Shown here: positions 25,261-35,028 of the stretch, in pieces
Layout of the letters: every line of letters begins with the position of its first letter
How positions within the stretch are numbered: position 1 is the first letter of the stretch
Assembly (NCBI GenBank): GCA_028687575.1
Contig: JAQTZW010000003.1
Location: 168,616 to 232,615, forward strand
Length of the DNA stretch: 64,000 nucleotides
From: Gallionella sp.
GTDB lineage: Bacteria > Pseudomonadota > Gammaproteobacteria > Burkholderiales > Gallionellaceae
Reading direction: 5' to 3'
Notes under the pieces: model-generated
The model's input: the letters and a program-made list of their open reading frames with translations, nothing else
Databases searched by the model: none
Told to the model about the DNA's origin: nothing
Translations under genes and position numbers: made by a program

Positions 25261-26433
25261 TCAGGCTTGCATGAAATCCCTGATGAGTGGGCAAAGAATG
25301 TCTATCAGTTGCTGGGCTTCGTCCTGGTTCATTACCAGCGGCGGCAGCAGGCGCACCACGCTGTCGGCGGTGACGTTGATCAGCAGGCCCTTCGCAAGTG
25401 CCAGCTTGACCAGTTCGGTGCAGGGTTTATCCAGCGCCACGCCTATCATCAGGCCCATGCCGCGCACGCCCTGGAATCCCTTGACCCCGTGCAGGCCATC
25501 AGCCAAACCCTTGCGGAGGAACTGGCCTAGTTGTTCGGCATGTGCCAGCAGGTTGTCCTGTTCCATGACGTTCAGCGTGGTAAGCCCCGCCACGCAGGCC
25601 AGCGGGTTGCCGCCGAAGGTGGAGCCGTGGTTGCCTGGGCCAAACGTCCCGGTGGCAGCGCCGGCAGCCAGACAAGCGCCGACCGGCACGCCCGAGCCCA
25701 GTCCTTTGGCCAGTGTCATCACGTCCGGCACGATGCCGGTGTGCTGGTGGCCGAACCACTTGCCGGTGCGGCCGATGCCGGTCTGCACTTCGTCCAGCAT
25801 CATCAGCCAGTTCTGTTCGTTACAGATCTGCCGCAACTGTTGCAGATAGGAGGTGTCCGGGGTGCGGATGCCGCCTTCGCCCTGAATCGGCTCGACCAGT
25901 ACGGCAACGATGTCGCGGTTGTTCTTCGCGAGTTGGCGGATCGCTTCCAGATCGTCATAAGGCACGCGCACGAAACCTTTAACCAGAGGCTCAAAGCCGG
26001 CCTGCACCTTGCGGTTGCCGGTGGCTGACAGGGTGGCCAGAGTGCGTCCGTGGAAGGATTTTTCCATCACGATGATGGTCGGCATTTCGATGCCGCGCTT
26101 GTGACCATACATGCGGGCCAGCTTGATCGCGGCTTCATTCGCTTCACAACCCGAATTGCTGAAGAACACTTCCTGCATGCCGGACAGGCTGCACAGCTTG
26201 TCGGCCAGCAACTCCTGTTCGCGTACCTGATAGACGTTGGAGCAGTGGATCATTTTGCCTATCTGCTCGCTGAGTGCGGTGGTCAGGCGAGGATGGGCAT
26301 GTCCCAGTGTGTTGACTGCGATGCCGGACAAGCCGTCCAGATAACGTTTGCCTTCGCCATCCCAGAGCCACACGCCCTCTCCGCGTACGAAAGAGATAGG
26401 CAGGCGGGCGTAAGTATTCATCACGTGCGACAT
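25261..26433 (-). CDS. argD: Acetylornithine aminotransferase
   Basis: 390 residues, class III PLP-dependent aminotransferase. Visible features are FSNSGCEANEAAIKLAR near residue 93, EPIQGEGGIRTP, MLDEVQTGIGRTG, and the PLP lysine in MTLAKGLGSGVP. Makes N-acetylornithine in arginine biosynthesis (also often serves in lysine synthesis). First gene of the argD-argF-argG group. Confidence 0.95.
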   Translation of the reverse strand: MSHVMNTYARLPISFVRGEGVWLWDGEGKRYLDGLSGIAVNTLGHAHPRLTTALSEQIGKMIHCSNVYQVREQELLADKLCSLSGMQEVFFSNSGCEANEAAIKLARMYGHKRGIEMPTIIVMEKSFHGRTLATLSATGNRKVQAGFEPLVKGFVRVPYDDLEAIRQLAKNNRDIVAVLVEPIQGEGGIRTPDTSYLQQLRQICNEQNWLMMLDEVQTGIGRTGKWFGHQHTGIVPDVMTLAKGLGSGVPVGACLAAGAATGTFGPGNHGSTFGGNPLACVAGLTTLNVMEQDNLLAHAEQLGQFLRKGLADGLHGVKGFQGVRGMGLMIGVALDKPCTELVKLALAKGLLINVTADSVVRLLPPLVMNQDEAQQLIDILCPLIRDFMQA

Positions 26434-26606
26434 AATTTCCTTTTTTTGTCCGTCATTGCGGTGAGGTTCGTCAAAATTGGAGCGATTCTGGGGCGGGATG
26501 GTCAGACGGTGCGTTACTGTCCCGCGAGCTTGGGCTTTCCAGAAAACGCATATATTGAGCCAAAAAGTCTGCTCAAGGCAAGTAAAAGCAGAAATTCATG
26601 TGACCC

Positions 26607-26650
26607 GCAAAGCAATCAAGCCGACATCGCTGTCGGCTTGATTGCTTTGC
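26607..26650. terminator. Perfect 20-bp stem hairpin
   Basis: Two exactly complementary 20-nt arms (26607-26626 and 26631-26650) with the 4-nt loop TCGC, starting GCAAAGCAATC and ending GATTGCTTTGC. It stands 84 bp downstream of rpsT in the 300-bp gap before argD. The stem itself ends in TTGATTGCTTT, so it can act as a terminator for rpsT transcripts, but there is no long T-run; no other feature is seen in this gap. Confidence 0.6.
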
Positions 26651-26733
26651 CAGCTCAGCTGGCATGCTGCCAGATTTTGGCTGCACTAAAATATGCTCGA
26701 ATCCATCGGGCAGTCACACCGTCCGGATTCTAA

Positions 26734-26997
26734 TCAGGCCATTGCCTTGATGGCGGCAGACAGGCGGCTCTTGTGACGGGCGGCCTTGTTCTTGTGGATG
26801 ATCTTTTTGTCGGCGATGCGGTCAACGGTGCTGACGGATGTCTGATAGACAGACTGAGCTGCAGTTTTGTCGCCAGCCTTGATTGCCTTGATGACTTTTT
26901 TGATTGCAGTGCGCAATTCAGAACGCAGGCCGCTGTTGTGGGCGTTTTGTTTTACTGCTTGACGTGCACGCTTGCGAGCTTGTGCTGTATTTGCCAT
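26734..26997 (-). CDS. rpsT: 30S ribosomal protein S20
   Basis: 87 residues, very basic, with the standard N-terminus [21 protein letters not shown] and helical body. Binds 16S rRNA in the small subunit. Monocistronic on the minus strand; the 280-bp gap to DUF3579 upstream holds its promoter region, with no further gene seen. Confidence 0.97.
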   Translation of the reverse strand: MANTAQARKRARQAVKQNAHNSGLRSELRTAIKKVIKAIKAGDKTAAQSVYQTSVSTVDRIADKKIIHKNKAARHKSRLSAAIKAMA

Positions 26998-27280
26998 GAC
27001 TTGCTACTCCTTGAGAATTCGGTTTTGCTGGAAAGTCGGGCATTCTAGTGGCTTGTGTCTGATTGTGCAAATTTTTTTGCGGCGATGGAGGATGAGAGCG
27101 GGATTGTCGGTAAATCTGGCATAAAAGTAATACTTATTGCCTTATGGCTGATGCGGGGGGCGATGGTATCATGCGCAACTGATTTTGGTTTTAGTTGGCG
27201 AGGCAATCGGCAGGTGAAACAATTGGGAGCGGTATTCATAATATCTAAAATTCGGTCAAAATCGCAGAGGGGGGAGTGTG

Positions 27281-27637
27281 ATGTTTCGTAATCAGGAAGA
27301 GTGGGTGATTCTGGGTATTACTATGGACGGGGATATTTTTGAATACCCGGAATGGCATGAGCGCTTGTGTGGCATGCTGGCGCAACAATCCGGCAGCAAT
27401 CGGTTGAGTTATTCGGACTATCTGCATCCGGTACTGATTGAGGGGTTGCCTGCCGTTGTGCTGTATGCCAAGCTCGAACAGGAGGATCCGGAAGCCTACC
27501 GTCTGGTGCGAAAATTTGCCGATGATAATAGACTCAAAGTGCGTACCGGCCGCACCTCCAAGCAACTAACTGAAACTATCCAGCATCCCAAGCTGGGCTT
27601 CGAGCGTCGCGACCTTACCGGGCTGCGCGGGGTGTGA
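27281..27637 (+). CDS. DUF3579 protein
   Basis: 118 residues from ATG 27281 (GGGGAG four bases upstream; an adjacent in-frame GTG at 27278 is possible). Matches the DUF3579 type: WVILGITMDGDIFEYPEWHERLCGML, LHPVLIEGLPAVVLYAKLE and a C-terminal TGRT-containing stretch. Function unknown. It precedes murJ by 24 bp, an arrangement recurrent in betaproteobacteria. The upstream gap contains a possible -10 TATCAT at 27167-27172. Confidence 0.8.
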   Translation: MFRNQEEWVILGITMDGDIFEYPEWHERLCGMLAQQSGSNRLSYSDYLHPVLIEGLPAVVLYAKLEQEDPEAYRLVRKFADDNRLKVRTGRTSKQLTETIQHPKLGFERRDLTGLRGV

Positions 27638-27661
27638 TTGCGAGGCGGATAGTCTAATCTA

Positions 27662-29200
27662 ATGAATTTATTGCGTTCTCTTGCGACCATCAGCGGTCTG
27701 ACGCTGGTGTCGCGTATCTTGGCTTTTGCCCGCGATGTGCTGATCGCGCGCGTGTTCGGTGCGGGCATGGCCACCGATGCCTTCTTCGTGGCGTTCAAGT
27801 TGCCCAATATGTTGCGGCGTATGTTCGCCGAGGGGGCATTCTCTCAGGCGTTCGTGCCAATCTTTGGCGAATACCGCAATCGGCGCGGGCATGATGAGAC
27901 CAAGCTGCTGGTGGATCACGTCGCCACCATGCTGGCGTTGATCCTGTTCCTCATCACGCTGGTAGGCATCATCGCTGCGCCGCTGTTGGTCTACATCAGT
28001 GCGCCTGGTTTTGTGAAGGATGCCGCAAAGTTCGATTTGACCGTCCAGTTGTTGCGTTACACCTCTCCCTACATCTTCTTCATCTCGCTGGTGGCGGTGG
28101 CCGCCGCCATCCTCAATACCTACAACAAATTCTGGGTGCCGGCGTTCGCACCCATCCTGCTCAATATTTGCTTCATCGGCGGGGCGTTGTGGCTGGCACC
28201 CTACTGCAACCCGCCCGTGATGGCGCTGGCGTGGGCGGTGTTCATCGCCGGCATCGTGCAACTGGCATTCCAGGTGCCATTTCTGAAAAAAATAGACATG
28301 TTGCCCGCTATCCGTTTCAGCTGGCGCGATGAAGGCATGTGGCGCGTCATCAAACAGATGGGGCCGGCGATGTTCGGCGTTTCCATCGCGCAACTCAGCC
28401 TGATCATCAACACCATCTTCGCCTCGTTTCTGGTGGCGGGCAGCGTTTCCTGGATCTATTACTCGGATCGCCTGATGGAATTCCCATCCGGCATGTTGGG
28501 CGCGGCGCTGGGCACGATCCTGCTGCCGTCGCTTTCCAAATGTCACGCCAGTAACGACACGGCGGAATATTCCAGACTGCTGGACTGGGGGTTGCGGCTG
28601 ACTTTCATGCTGGCGCTGCCCTCCGCGCTGGCGCTGGGGATGCTGGCCGTGCCGCTGCTGTCCACCTTTTTCCAGCGCGGCGCATTTGGCGCGCACGATG
28701 TGCTGATGACCAGCTATGCACTGATCGGCTACAGCGTCGGCCTGATCGGCCTGATCCTGGTGAAGATATTGGCCCCCGGCTTCTACGCTCGCCAGAATAT
28801 CCGCACGCCGGTCAAGATCGGCATCATCACGCTAGTCGCGACACAGGCGATGAACGCGCTGTTCATCGGCTGGATCGCCCACGCGGGACTGACCCTTTCA
28901 GTCAGCCTTGGTGCCTGTTTGAATTCCGCAATCCTGTTTCATTACTTGCGCAAACACGGTATCTACCAGCCTGAACCCGGCTGGGCAAAGTTCTTCGTCA
29001 AACTGGCGCTAGCCATGCTGGCCTTGGCTTTACTGCTTTGGTTTGGCATGGGGACTGCGGATAGTTGGTTGAATAGCAGCCTATGGCCGCGTGTCTTTCA
29101 TTTGACGGCGCTGGTGGTGGGCGGTGTGACGGTCTACTTTGCCGTGTTGTTCGCACTGGGTTTCCGCCCCAGTGATTTTTCACGACGAGCGGTCTCCTGA
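27662..29200 (+). CDS. murJ: Lipid II flippase MurJ
   Basis: 512 residues, about 14 membrane helices. The N-terminus carries the MurJ signature (LVSRILAFARDVLIARVFGAG, then DAFFVAFKLPNMLRRMFAEGAFSQAF with the essential arginines). It flips lipid II across the inner membrane for peptidoglycan synthesis. The following gene is also a MOP-superfamily flippase but unrelated in the signature. Confidence 0.95.
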   Translation: MNLLRSLATISGLTLVSRILAFARDVLIARVFGAGMATDAFFVAFKLPNMLRRMFAEGAFSQAFVPIFGEYRNRRGHDETKLLVDHVATMLALILFLITLVGIIAAPLLVYISAPGFVKDAAKFDLTVQLLRYTSPYIFFISLVAVAAAILNTYNKFWVPAFAPILLNICFIGGALWLAPYCNPPVMALAWAVFIAGIVQLAFQVPFLKKIDMLPAIRFSWRDEGMWRVIKQMGPAMFGVSIAQLSLIINTIFASFLVAGSVSWIYYSDRLMEFPSGMLGAALGTILLPSLSKCHASNDTAEYSRLLDWGLRLTFMLALPSALALGMLAVPLLSTFFQRGAFGAHDVLMTSYALIGYSVGLIGLILVKILAPGFYARQNIRTPVKIGIITLVATQAMNALFIGWIAHAGLTLSVSLGACLNSAILFHYLRKHGIYQPEPGWAKFFVKLALAMLALALLLWFGMGTADSWLNSSLWPRVFHLTALVVGGVTVYFAVLFALGFRPSDFSRRAVS

Positions 29201-29258
29201 TGATGTGTTTGCGAGGTTGTCAAATGAATGAGCGCGAGTCGCTGATGAGGGGCTGGGC

Positions 29259-30716
29259 GTGAGCAAAGTCAGAAAGTCCATCGTCCTGTCTTTCGGGCAG
29301 AACTATATAAAGTTTGTGCTGCAATTCATCGCGACCATCATCATCTCCCGGTTGTTGACTCCGGCCGAGATTGGCATCTTTTCGGTGGCGATGGTACTGC
29401 TCGGTTTTGCCCACACGCTGCGCGATTTCGGCGCGGCCAGCTACATCATTCAGGAAAAGGAACTCACCCCGGACAAGATACGCGCAGCCTTCTCGATGAC
29501 GCTGATTACCGCCTGGCTGATGGCTGCCGTGATTTGGTTGGCCAGTGGTTATGCTGCCGAGTTCTATCGCGAGCCGGGAGTCAGGGCGGTGATGCAGGTT
29601 GTCACTTTGAACTTCATCCTGATTCCATTTGGCACCATTCCCATCGCCTACATGCAACGAAACATGGATTTCGAGCATATCGCACTGATTAATGTCATTT
29701 CCAATGCGGTTTCGACGATGCTGACTATCTGGATGGCTTATGCCGGATTTAGCTATTTGGCACTTGCTTGGGGCTCGGTGGCGGGCATCGTCTGCAATAT
29801 TATTTTGGTGCAGGTTTGGCGTCCCAAGGAATTGCCAATGTGGCCAGGTCTTAATGAGATACGCAAGGTAATCTCCTTCGGCTCTCTTTCCAGCCTGATT
29901 ATGATACTCAACGATTTGCGACAAGGCGTACCGGAATTGATACTTGGACGGGTATCTGGCATGGCGGTGGTAGGCTACTACGGGCGCGCGATGGGTTTAC
30001 TGTCCATGTTCGACCGCTTCATTATGAGTGCCTTATGGGGGGTGGTGCTGCCGCATTTTGCCGAGCAGGTGCGCAAGAATGGTGCGATCAAGGAGAGTTT
30101 CCTAAATTCGATGACCCTGATGACGGTGCTCGCCTGGCCTTTTTTTCTTAGCCTCAGTTTATTGGCTGAACCCGTGGTGATGGTTCTTTATGGTGAACAA
30201 TGGGCTCCTTCCATCCCCTTGCTGCAAATCATCTGCCTGTCCGCAGTCATCACATCCCCGTTTCTGTTGCTTAGTTCGATGATGACCGCGATTGGTCAGA
30301 TGAAGCAGAATCTGTACCTGTTAGCGATTCATGTGCCGATTAAGTTCTGTCTGATTTATCTGGCTGCACCCTACGGTCTGGGGGCTATCGGCGCAACTTT
30401 CATCGTTTCCGGCATCATAGACAGTGTGGTGTCCGTAGCGCAGTGCAGATCGGTGTTGCATGTCGGAGTTAGGGATATTTGGAGGGCCGTGCGCAAGAGT
30501 GCGGAAGTTGCGGCGCTGGCAGCAGCGGTCCCACTGCTAATTTTTCTGAACAGTGGTGGCTTATTGGCAGGTCAGATATGGTTGCAATTGCTCTTGGGCA
30601 TGGCGACCTGTACGCTGGGTTGGCTCGCTGGGATATATCTTTTCCACCACCCAATGCGGAAAGAAGTGGGTAATGCCTTGGATGCCGTAAAACGCTTGCT
30701 GAACAGGGGGAAATGA
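29259..30716 (+). CDS. Wzx-type polysaccharide flippase (MOP superfamily)
   Basis: 485 residues from GTG 29259, 12 to 14 membrane segments. Typical of the lipopolysaccharide/teichuronic acid O-unit transporter group: SRLLTPAEIGIFSVAMVLLGFAHTLRDFG near the N-terminus and LILGRVSGMAVVGYYGRAMGL in the middle. Exports undecaprenyl-linked glycan repeat units. It opens a surface-glycan region with two GT2, a GT4, a WbsX-like protein and an FkbM methyltransferase. Overall G+C is slightly lower than in the flanking housekeeping genes. Confidence 0.85.
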   Translation: MSKVRKSIVLSFGQNYIKFVLQFIATIIISRLLTPAEIGIFSVAMVLLGFAHTLRDFGAASYIIQEKELTPDKIRAAFSMTLITAWLMAAVIWLASGYAAEFYREPGVRAVMQVVTLNFILIPFGTIPIAYMQRNMDFEHIALINVISNAVSTMLTIWMAYAGFSYLALAWGSVAGIVCNIILVQVWRPKELPMWPGLNEIRKVISFGSLSSLIMILNDLRQGVPELILGRVSGMAVVGYYGRAMGLLSMFDRFIMSALWGVVLPHFAEQVRKNGAIKESFLNSMTLMTVLAWPFFLSLSLLAEPVVMVLYGEQWAPSIPLLQIICLSAVITSPFLLLSSMMTAIGQMKQNLYLLAIHVPIKFCLIYLAAPYGLGAIGATFIVSGIIDSVVSVAQCRSVLHVGVRDIWRAVRKSAEVAALAAAVPLLIFLNSGGLLAGQIWLQLLLGMATCTLGWLAGIYLFHHPMRKEVGNALDAVKRLLNRGK

Positions 30717-30732
30717 ACTTGGTGAATGGTTC

Positions 30733-31770
30733 TTAGGGCATCGCTTGCTGGTAGCGTTTTTCCATGCTGAACAGACCGCGCTTCAATCTCCATAGCAGAT
30801 GCATCAGCGGGTTGACCCGGATCTCTGGGTAATGCGCCGCGATCTGCTGCCATTCATCACGCGGGGATGGAGATAGTCCGGGTTCTCGGTGTGTGGCATA
30901 GGTCGCCACGGCGTAGGCAGTATGTGCCTTTTCCTTCAGCATGTAGGCGGGATCTAGGGGAGGTTGGTGGCGGGCGGCGGCTTTCCGCAGCGGCGCGTAG
31001 ACTGGGTCGCATACCAAGTTCCTGAATATGACCAGGTTATCCAGTACATACATCCTGTAGCGGCGGCGGTTGCGATTTTCCGAACTGGTGGCCTGGTCGT
31101 GAGCTCTGAACATCGCCAATTCCTTGCTGACGAAGGCGATGCCAGTGTGGGGAATTACCCGGGTCCAGTATTCCAGGTCGCAGGACATAATCAGGTCAGT
31201 ATTGAAATGGCCGTATTTATCGAATACTGAATGATGGAACAGGGTGGTGGTGGGTTCGCCGACCAAGTTGTAGCCGATGCGATTCACTGCGAGTGCGGCA
31301 TATTCTTCGCCAGTCAGGAACGGTTTGTCGGCATACAGGCGTTCAATCATGGACTTGTGGGCTAGGTAGCCGGTGCGAAGAGCGTCACTGGTGTTTTCGC
31401 TGAATTCGAAACGGCGGTTGCAAGCCACAGTCAGGCAGCCGTTGGCGGTCGCCGCCAGCATTTCTTCCAGACATTCCGGCATGATCCAGTCGTCCACGAA
31501 CACGAACTTGATCCATTCGCCACTGGCTAGTTCCAGACAACGGTTCCAGTTGCCGACCATGCCGAGATTGCTGTCGTTCTGAAAGACGCGGATGCGGCTG
31601 TCGCGGCTTGCATACTCCTGAGCCTGTTCGAAACTGTTGTCGGTAGAGCAGTTGTCTATGACCAGAACTTCAAAGTCCGTGAAAGTCTGGGCCAGCACGC
31701 TGTCTAGGCACTGGGCCAGAAAATCGCTGCCATTGTAGGTTGGGATGCAAACGCTTACGGTTTTTGCCAT
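30733..31770 (-). CDS. Glycosyltransferase family 2
   Basis: 345 residues from the ATG at 31770 (open frame continues upstream without a credible start). GT-A fold: VSVCIPTYNGSDFLAQCLDSVLAQ, VIDNCSTDNS and the DxD-like KFVFVDDWI metal site near residue 90. The C-terminal half is helical with many Trp/Tyr. It converges on the flippase gene with a 16-bp gap and belongs to the surface-glycan cluster. Sugar specificity unknown. Confidence 0.85.
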   Translation of the reverse strand: MAKTVSVCIPTYNGSDFLAQCLDSVLAQTFTDFEVLVIDNCSTDNSFEQAQEYASRDSRIRVFQNDSNLGMVGNWNRCLELASGEWIKFVFVDDWIMPECLEEMLAATANGCLTVACNRRFEFSENTSDALRTGYLAHKSMIERLYADKPFLTGEEYAALAVNRIGYNLVGEPTTTLFHHSVFDKYGHFNTDLIMSCDLEYWTRVIPHTGIAFVSKELAMFRAHDQATSSENRNRRRYRMYVLDNLVIFRNLVCDPVYAPLRKAAARHQPPLDPAYMLKEKAHTAYAVATYATHREPGLSPSPRDEWQQIAAHYPEIRVNPLMHLLWRLKRGLFSMEKRYQQAMP

Positions 31771-32000
31771 GTGAAATTCAATCGAAAATGGTAACCGACG
31801 GGACGGGTGGTGTCGTTTGCTGAACGATTGGAATCGTGTCGTCCCGCTTCGGTCGGTGTCAGGGCGGGCTATTGTCCCTGAATTTCGCGACACTTGCATT
31901 CGCATTTGCGTCACTGCCAGTCGCCCTGCTTAACAAGGCGGCACGTGAGTTCCGGTATAATCGCCCCGGATTTTCGGCCAATAACCTCCCGTGATTTGTA
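31771..32000. promoter_or_regulatory. Divergent promoter region in the glycan cluster
   Basis: Gap between the divergent GT2 and WbsX-like genes. It contains a perfect TATAAT (31956-31961) facing the WbsX-like gene; the upstream TTAACA (31930-31935) is 20 bp away, longer than ideal. No gene is seen in the gap. Confidence 0.35.
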
Positions 32001-33086
32001 ATGACACAAAAATTGAAGCTAGTCGCTTTCCATCTGCCGCAGTACCACCCGATACCCGAGAATGACATCTGGTGGGGTAAAGGCTTCACTGAATGGACCA
32101 ATACAGCCAAGGCCAAGCCGCTGTTCCCTGGTCATTACCAGCCGCACGTGCCGGCTGATCTCGGGTTCTACGACCTTCGCCTTGCCGAGTCCAGAGTAGC
32201 GCAGGCTGAGTTGGCGAAGCAGTACGGATTGGAAGGATTTTGTTATTACCATTACTGGTTTGGCGGCAAGATGCTGCTGGAGCGCCCCCTTGAAGAAATT
32301 ATCCGTTCGGGGCAGCCTGACTTCGGTTTCTGCGTGTGCTGGGCGAATCAGACTTGGACGGGCATCTGGCATGGCGCACCCGGACGCATCCTGATTGAGC
32401 AGAATTATCCTGGGGATGAAGACCACCGCAAGCACTTTGACTATCTGTTGCCGATGTTCAGTGACCCGCGCTACATTCGGGTGGATGGCAAACCTGTGTT
32501 CGTCATCTACCGCCCGATGGAGATGCCGGACGTGCATCGCGTGATGGACCTGTGGCGCGAGATGGCGGTTGCCGCCGGGTTAGGCGGGCTGCATCTGGTG
32601 GCCGTGGAAGGGCCTGACTGGGTTCCCCAAGAACATGGTTTCGACGCATCCATCACCCCGCGTCTGCCGCCGCGTCGCGGCTGGGTGTCATGGCGCACTC
32701 CGATCAAGCGTCTGGTGCAAAAATACCAGCAGATGAAGGGCTATCCGACTATCCATTCCTATGAAAAGGTGATGCCCGATTTTCTTATTCAGCCCAAGCC
32801 CGGTGTGGAAAACTATCCCTGCGTCATTCCCAACTGGGACAACACGGCGCGCAGTGGTTCGAACGGGCTGGCACTGCATGACTCTACACCGGAATTATTC
32901 CGCAAGCACCTCAGGGCTGCGTTTGGCCTAGCCAAGAAATTGCCTGAAGGGCATCAGTTCGTGTTCGTCAAGGCATGGAACGAATGGGCCGAAGGCAATC
33001 ACCTTGAGCCTGACCTGAAATACGGCCACGCCTATCTGGAAGTTGTCGCAGAAGAACTGGAACGGGCAAAAACTTCAGCAGACTGA
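32001..33086 (+). CDS. WbsX-like glycan protein (GH99-like domain)
   Basis: 361 residues with the N-terminal block VAFHLPQYHPIPENDIWWGKGFTEW, the signature of the WbsX (glycoside hydrolase 99-like) family, plus FCYYHYWFGGKMLLERPLEEI and the C-terminal FVKAWNEWAEGNHLEPD. Such proteins occur in O-antigen and capsule clusters and in rhamnan synthesis proteins; whether they cut or build glycosidic bonds is unclear. No signal peptide, hence cytoplasmic. Confidence 0.85.
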   Translation: MTQKLKLVAFHLPQYHPIPENDIWWGKGFTEWTNTAKAKPLFPGHYQPHVPADLGFYDLRLAESRVAQAELAKQYGLEGFCYYHYWFGGKMLLERPLEEIIRSGQPDFGFCVCWANQTWTGIWHGAPGRILIEQNYPGDEDHRKHFDYLLPMFSDPRYIRVDGKPVFVIYRPMEMPDVHRVMDLWREMAVAAGLGGLHLVAVEGPDWVPQEHGFDASITPRLPPRRGWVSWRTPIKRLVQKYQQMKGYPTIHSYEKVMPDFLIQPKPGVENYPCVIPNWDNTARSGSNGLALHDSTPELFRKHLRAAFGLAKKLPEGHQFVFVKAWNEWAEGNHLEPDLKYGHAYLEVVAEELERAKTSAD

Positions 33087-33103
33087 CGTATTGCCGGCCA
33101 TTG

Positions 33104-33991
33104 TCAGGTGGGACTGCACATCAGATTTTGGTGGTAAAGCAGGTCGGCGGTGCTGTTGATCGGGGTAATCTCTCCGCTATTGGCTATCCTGCCCACCGTG
33201 TAACCCAGACCCCGCCAGAAATCTAGGATGTCTTCCGGTTTGCAGGCTGCGCGCTGCATGCTGTCTTTATCCATCTCCATCAATACGATGGGGCGGAAAC
33301 GGGCTAGGGTCGCAGCCGCGCCTTTCAGTGCGTTAAACTCGGCGCCTTCGATGTCTATCTTGATCAGGTCTATCTGCTGGATGTTTTTTTCCTGTACATA
33401 GTCGTCCAGCGTGACGAGTGCCACTTCCTCGGTGACCTGCGCTCCAGGCGCGCTGGCGGCAGCATAGAGGCTTGCCGCACCACTGTTGTTCATCTCGCCG
33501 CAGACACTGGGCAAGAACAGCGTGGCGCTGCCGGGCTGGTCATTGAGCCCCAGTTTGTTGAGCGTGACGTTGTTGAAACTGTTCAGCGCCACATTGTGCG
33601 ACAGGCGACAGAAATGGTGGTCACTGGGCTCGAAGGAGTGAACTTGGCCGTGCGGGGCGATGTGCGCGGCGACCAACGTGAACGAGCCGATGTTGGCACC
33701 TATGTCAATGAAAGTACCGTCTTCTGGCAGATGGCGTTTGATGCGCTTCAGCACGCCTTCGTCCGCTTCTTGAAATCCCTGCCAGAACAGCTGAGCCTCG
33801 ATATGGTCAGACAGCAGGGCGCGCACCCGGATGTCGCCTTCGTACACGGTTTCAATCTCCAGCGGCGGATTGGCGCGCGCGTAGTGCTGGCGCGCCTTGA
33901 CCACATAGGCCCACAGGCGCGGGAAGGTTGGACTGAGGCTTACTGCCAGCCTTGCCAGAGGTTGCAAAATTTGAACGGTCAGTTTGGACAT
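33104..33991 (-). CDS. FkbM-family methyltransferase
   Basis: 295 residues from ATG 33991 (AAGG eight bases upstream in mRNA sense). SAM motif I is FIDIGANIGSFTLVAA (about 93-108), then VHSFEPSDHHFCRL and the FkbM hallmark LIKIDIEGAEFNALKGA (about 205-221). Such enzymes O-methylate sugars or polyketides; in this glycan cluster a sugar methyl cap is likely (inference). An N-terminal 70-residue extension precedes the domain. Confidence 0.88.
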   Translation of the reverse strand: MSKLTVQILQPLARLAVSLSPTFPRLWAYVVKARQHYARANPPLEIETVYEGDIRVRALLSDHIEAQLFWQGFQEADEGVLKRIKRHLPEDGTFIDIGANIGSFTLVAAHIAPHGQVHSFEPSDHHFCRLSHNVALNSFNNVTLNKLGLNDQPGSATLFLPSVCGEMNNSGAASLYAAASAPGAQVTEEVALVTLDDYVQEKNIQQIDLIKIDIEGAEFNALKGAAATLARFRPIVLMEMDKDSMQRAACKPEDILDFWRGLGYTVGRIANSGEITPINSTADLLYHQNLMCSPT

Positions 33992-34023
33992 GTCATTTAC
34001 CTTGGTTGTGAGGGGGGCGCACA

Positions 34024-35028
34024 TCAGTTTGAGGCGTTGCGTAAGACGCTGGCGTGGCAGGCCGCACTCGCCTGCCAGGTGAAGTTGCCGCAATGTTTCA
34101 GACCTGCGCTGACCAGTTGTTCGCGTGCGAACGGGTCCAGCAGCAGGGTGCGCATCGCACCGAAGATGGCGTCCTGGTCGCGCGGGTCGGCGATCAGCGC
34201 GGCGTTGCGGGCGACCTCCGGGCAGGCGCTGGCGTTGGAGGTGATGACCGGGCAGCCGCTGGCCATCGCTTCGAGGATGGGCAGGCCGAAGCCTTCGTAC
34301 AGCGATGGAAACACGAAGCCCAGTGCCCGTTGGTACAGCGCAGCAAGTTGTGCGGTGCTCAGCATGTTGGCGATCACTTCCACGCCGTCTATGTTGCGGT
34401 AGCATTCGGCTTGCTGTGCGGGCAGTTTGAGCAGCAACCTGACATCATGGTGTTTCCTGAGTTGCTTGAAGGCGGCGACCACGCGCGGCAGGTTTTTGCG
34501 CGGCTCGTTGTTTGAGATGTGCAGAAAATAATTCTCATGCGGCGTGCCGCTGTCAGGGGTGAAGGATGCGGTGTCCACGCCGTGGTGGCAGACCGTGATT
34601 TTGTCCGCTGGCACGCCGGTCAGTTGCACCGCTTCGTGCTTGGTGAAATGCGATACCGCGATCAGGTGGGCGACTCCGCCCTTGAGTTCCTGCCATTTCG
34701 CCAGCTTTTCGCGTGCATAGCGTCCTGTCATCAGCATGCCGCGCAGCGTTCGGAAATATTCCCAGCCCGACAGACTGATAGGCGCGAAGCCGTGCACCGT
34801 TATTACCAGCGGCGGCCCGCCCAGCAGAAATTCCAGCGGCGGATTGCCGCCGCCGGAACGGATGTCCCACAGCACATCGGCGGTGCGCGGCAGTTCGTTG
34901 CGGTTGCCGAACGGCACAATTTCGACACCCAAGGCGGGGAAGTGCTGTGCCACGTTGTCGGCATAGACCTTGAAGCTTTGCGGGATGTCGGGTGGCAGGT
35001 AGAGGCCGACCCGCAGGTTGTCTGTCAT
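34024..35028 (-). CDS. Glycosyltransferase family 4 (GT-B)
   Basis: 334 residues, GT-B fold. The acceptor half includes VITVHGFAPISLSGW and the linker HLIAVSHFTKHEAV; the donor half carries NEPRKNLPRVVAAFKQL and the E-x7-E motif EGFGLPILEAMASG (about 270-284). Resembles mannosyltransferases of O-antigen synthesis (WbaZ/MtfB type). Overlaps the upstream GT2 gene by 4 bp. Confidence 0.88.
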   Translation of the reverse strand: MTDNLRVGLYLPPDIPQSFKVYADNVAQHFPALGVEIVPFGNRNELPRTADVLWDIRSGGGNPPLEFLLGGPPLVITVHGFAPISLSGWEYFRTLRGMLMTGRYAREKLAKWQELKGGVAHLIAVSHFTKHEAVQLTGVPADKITVCHHGVDTASFTPDSGTPHENYFLHISNNEPRKNLPRVVAAFKQLRKHHDVRLLLKLPAQQAECYRNIDGVEVIANMLSTAQLAALYQRALGFVFPSLYEGFGLPILEAMASGCPVITSNASACPEVARNAALIADPRDQDAIFGAMRTLLLDPFAREQLVSAGLKHCGNFTWQASAACHASVLRNASN

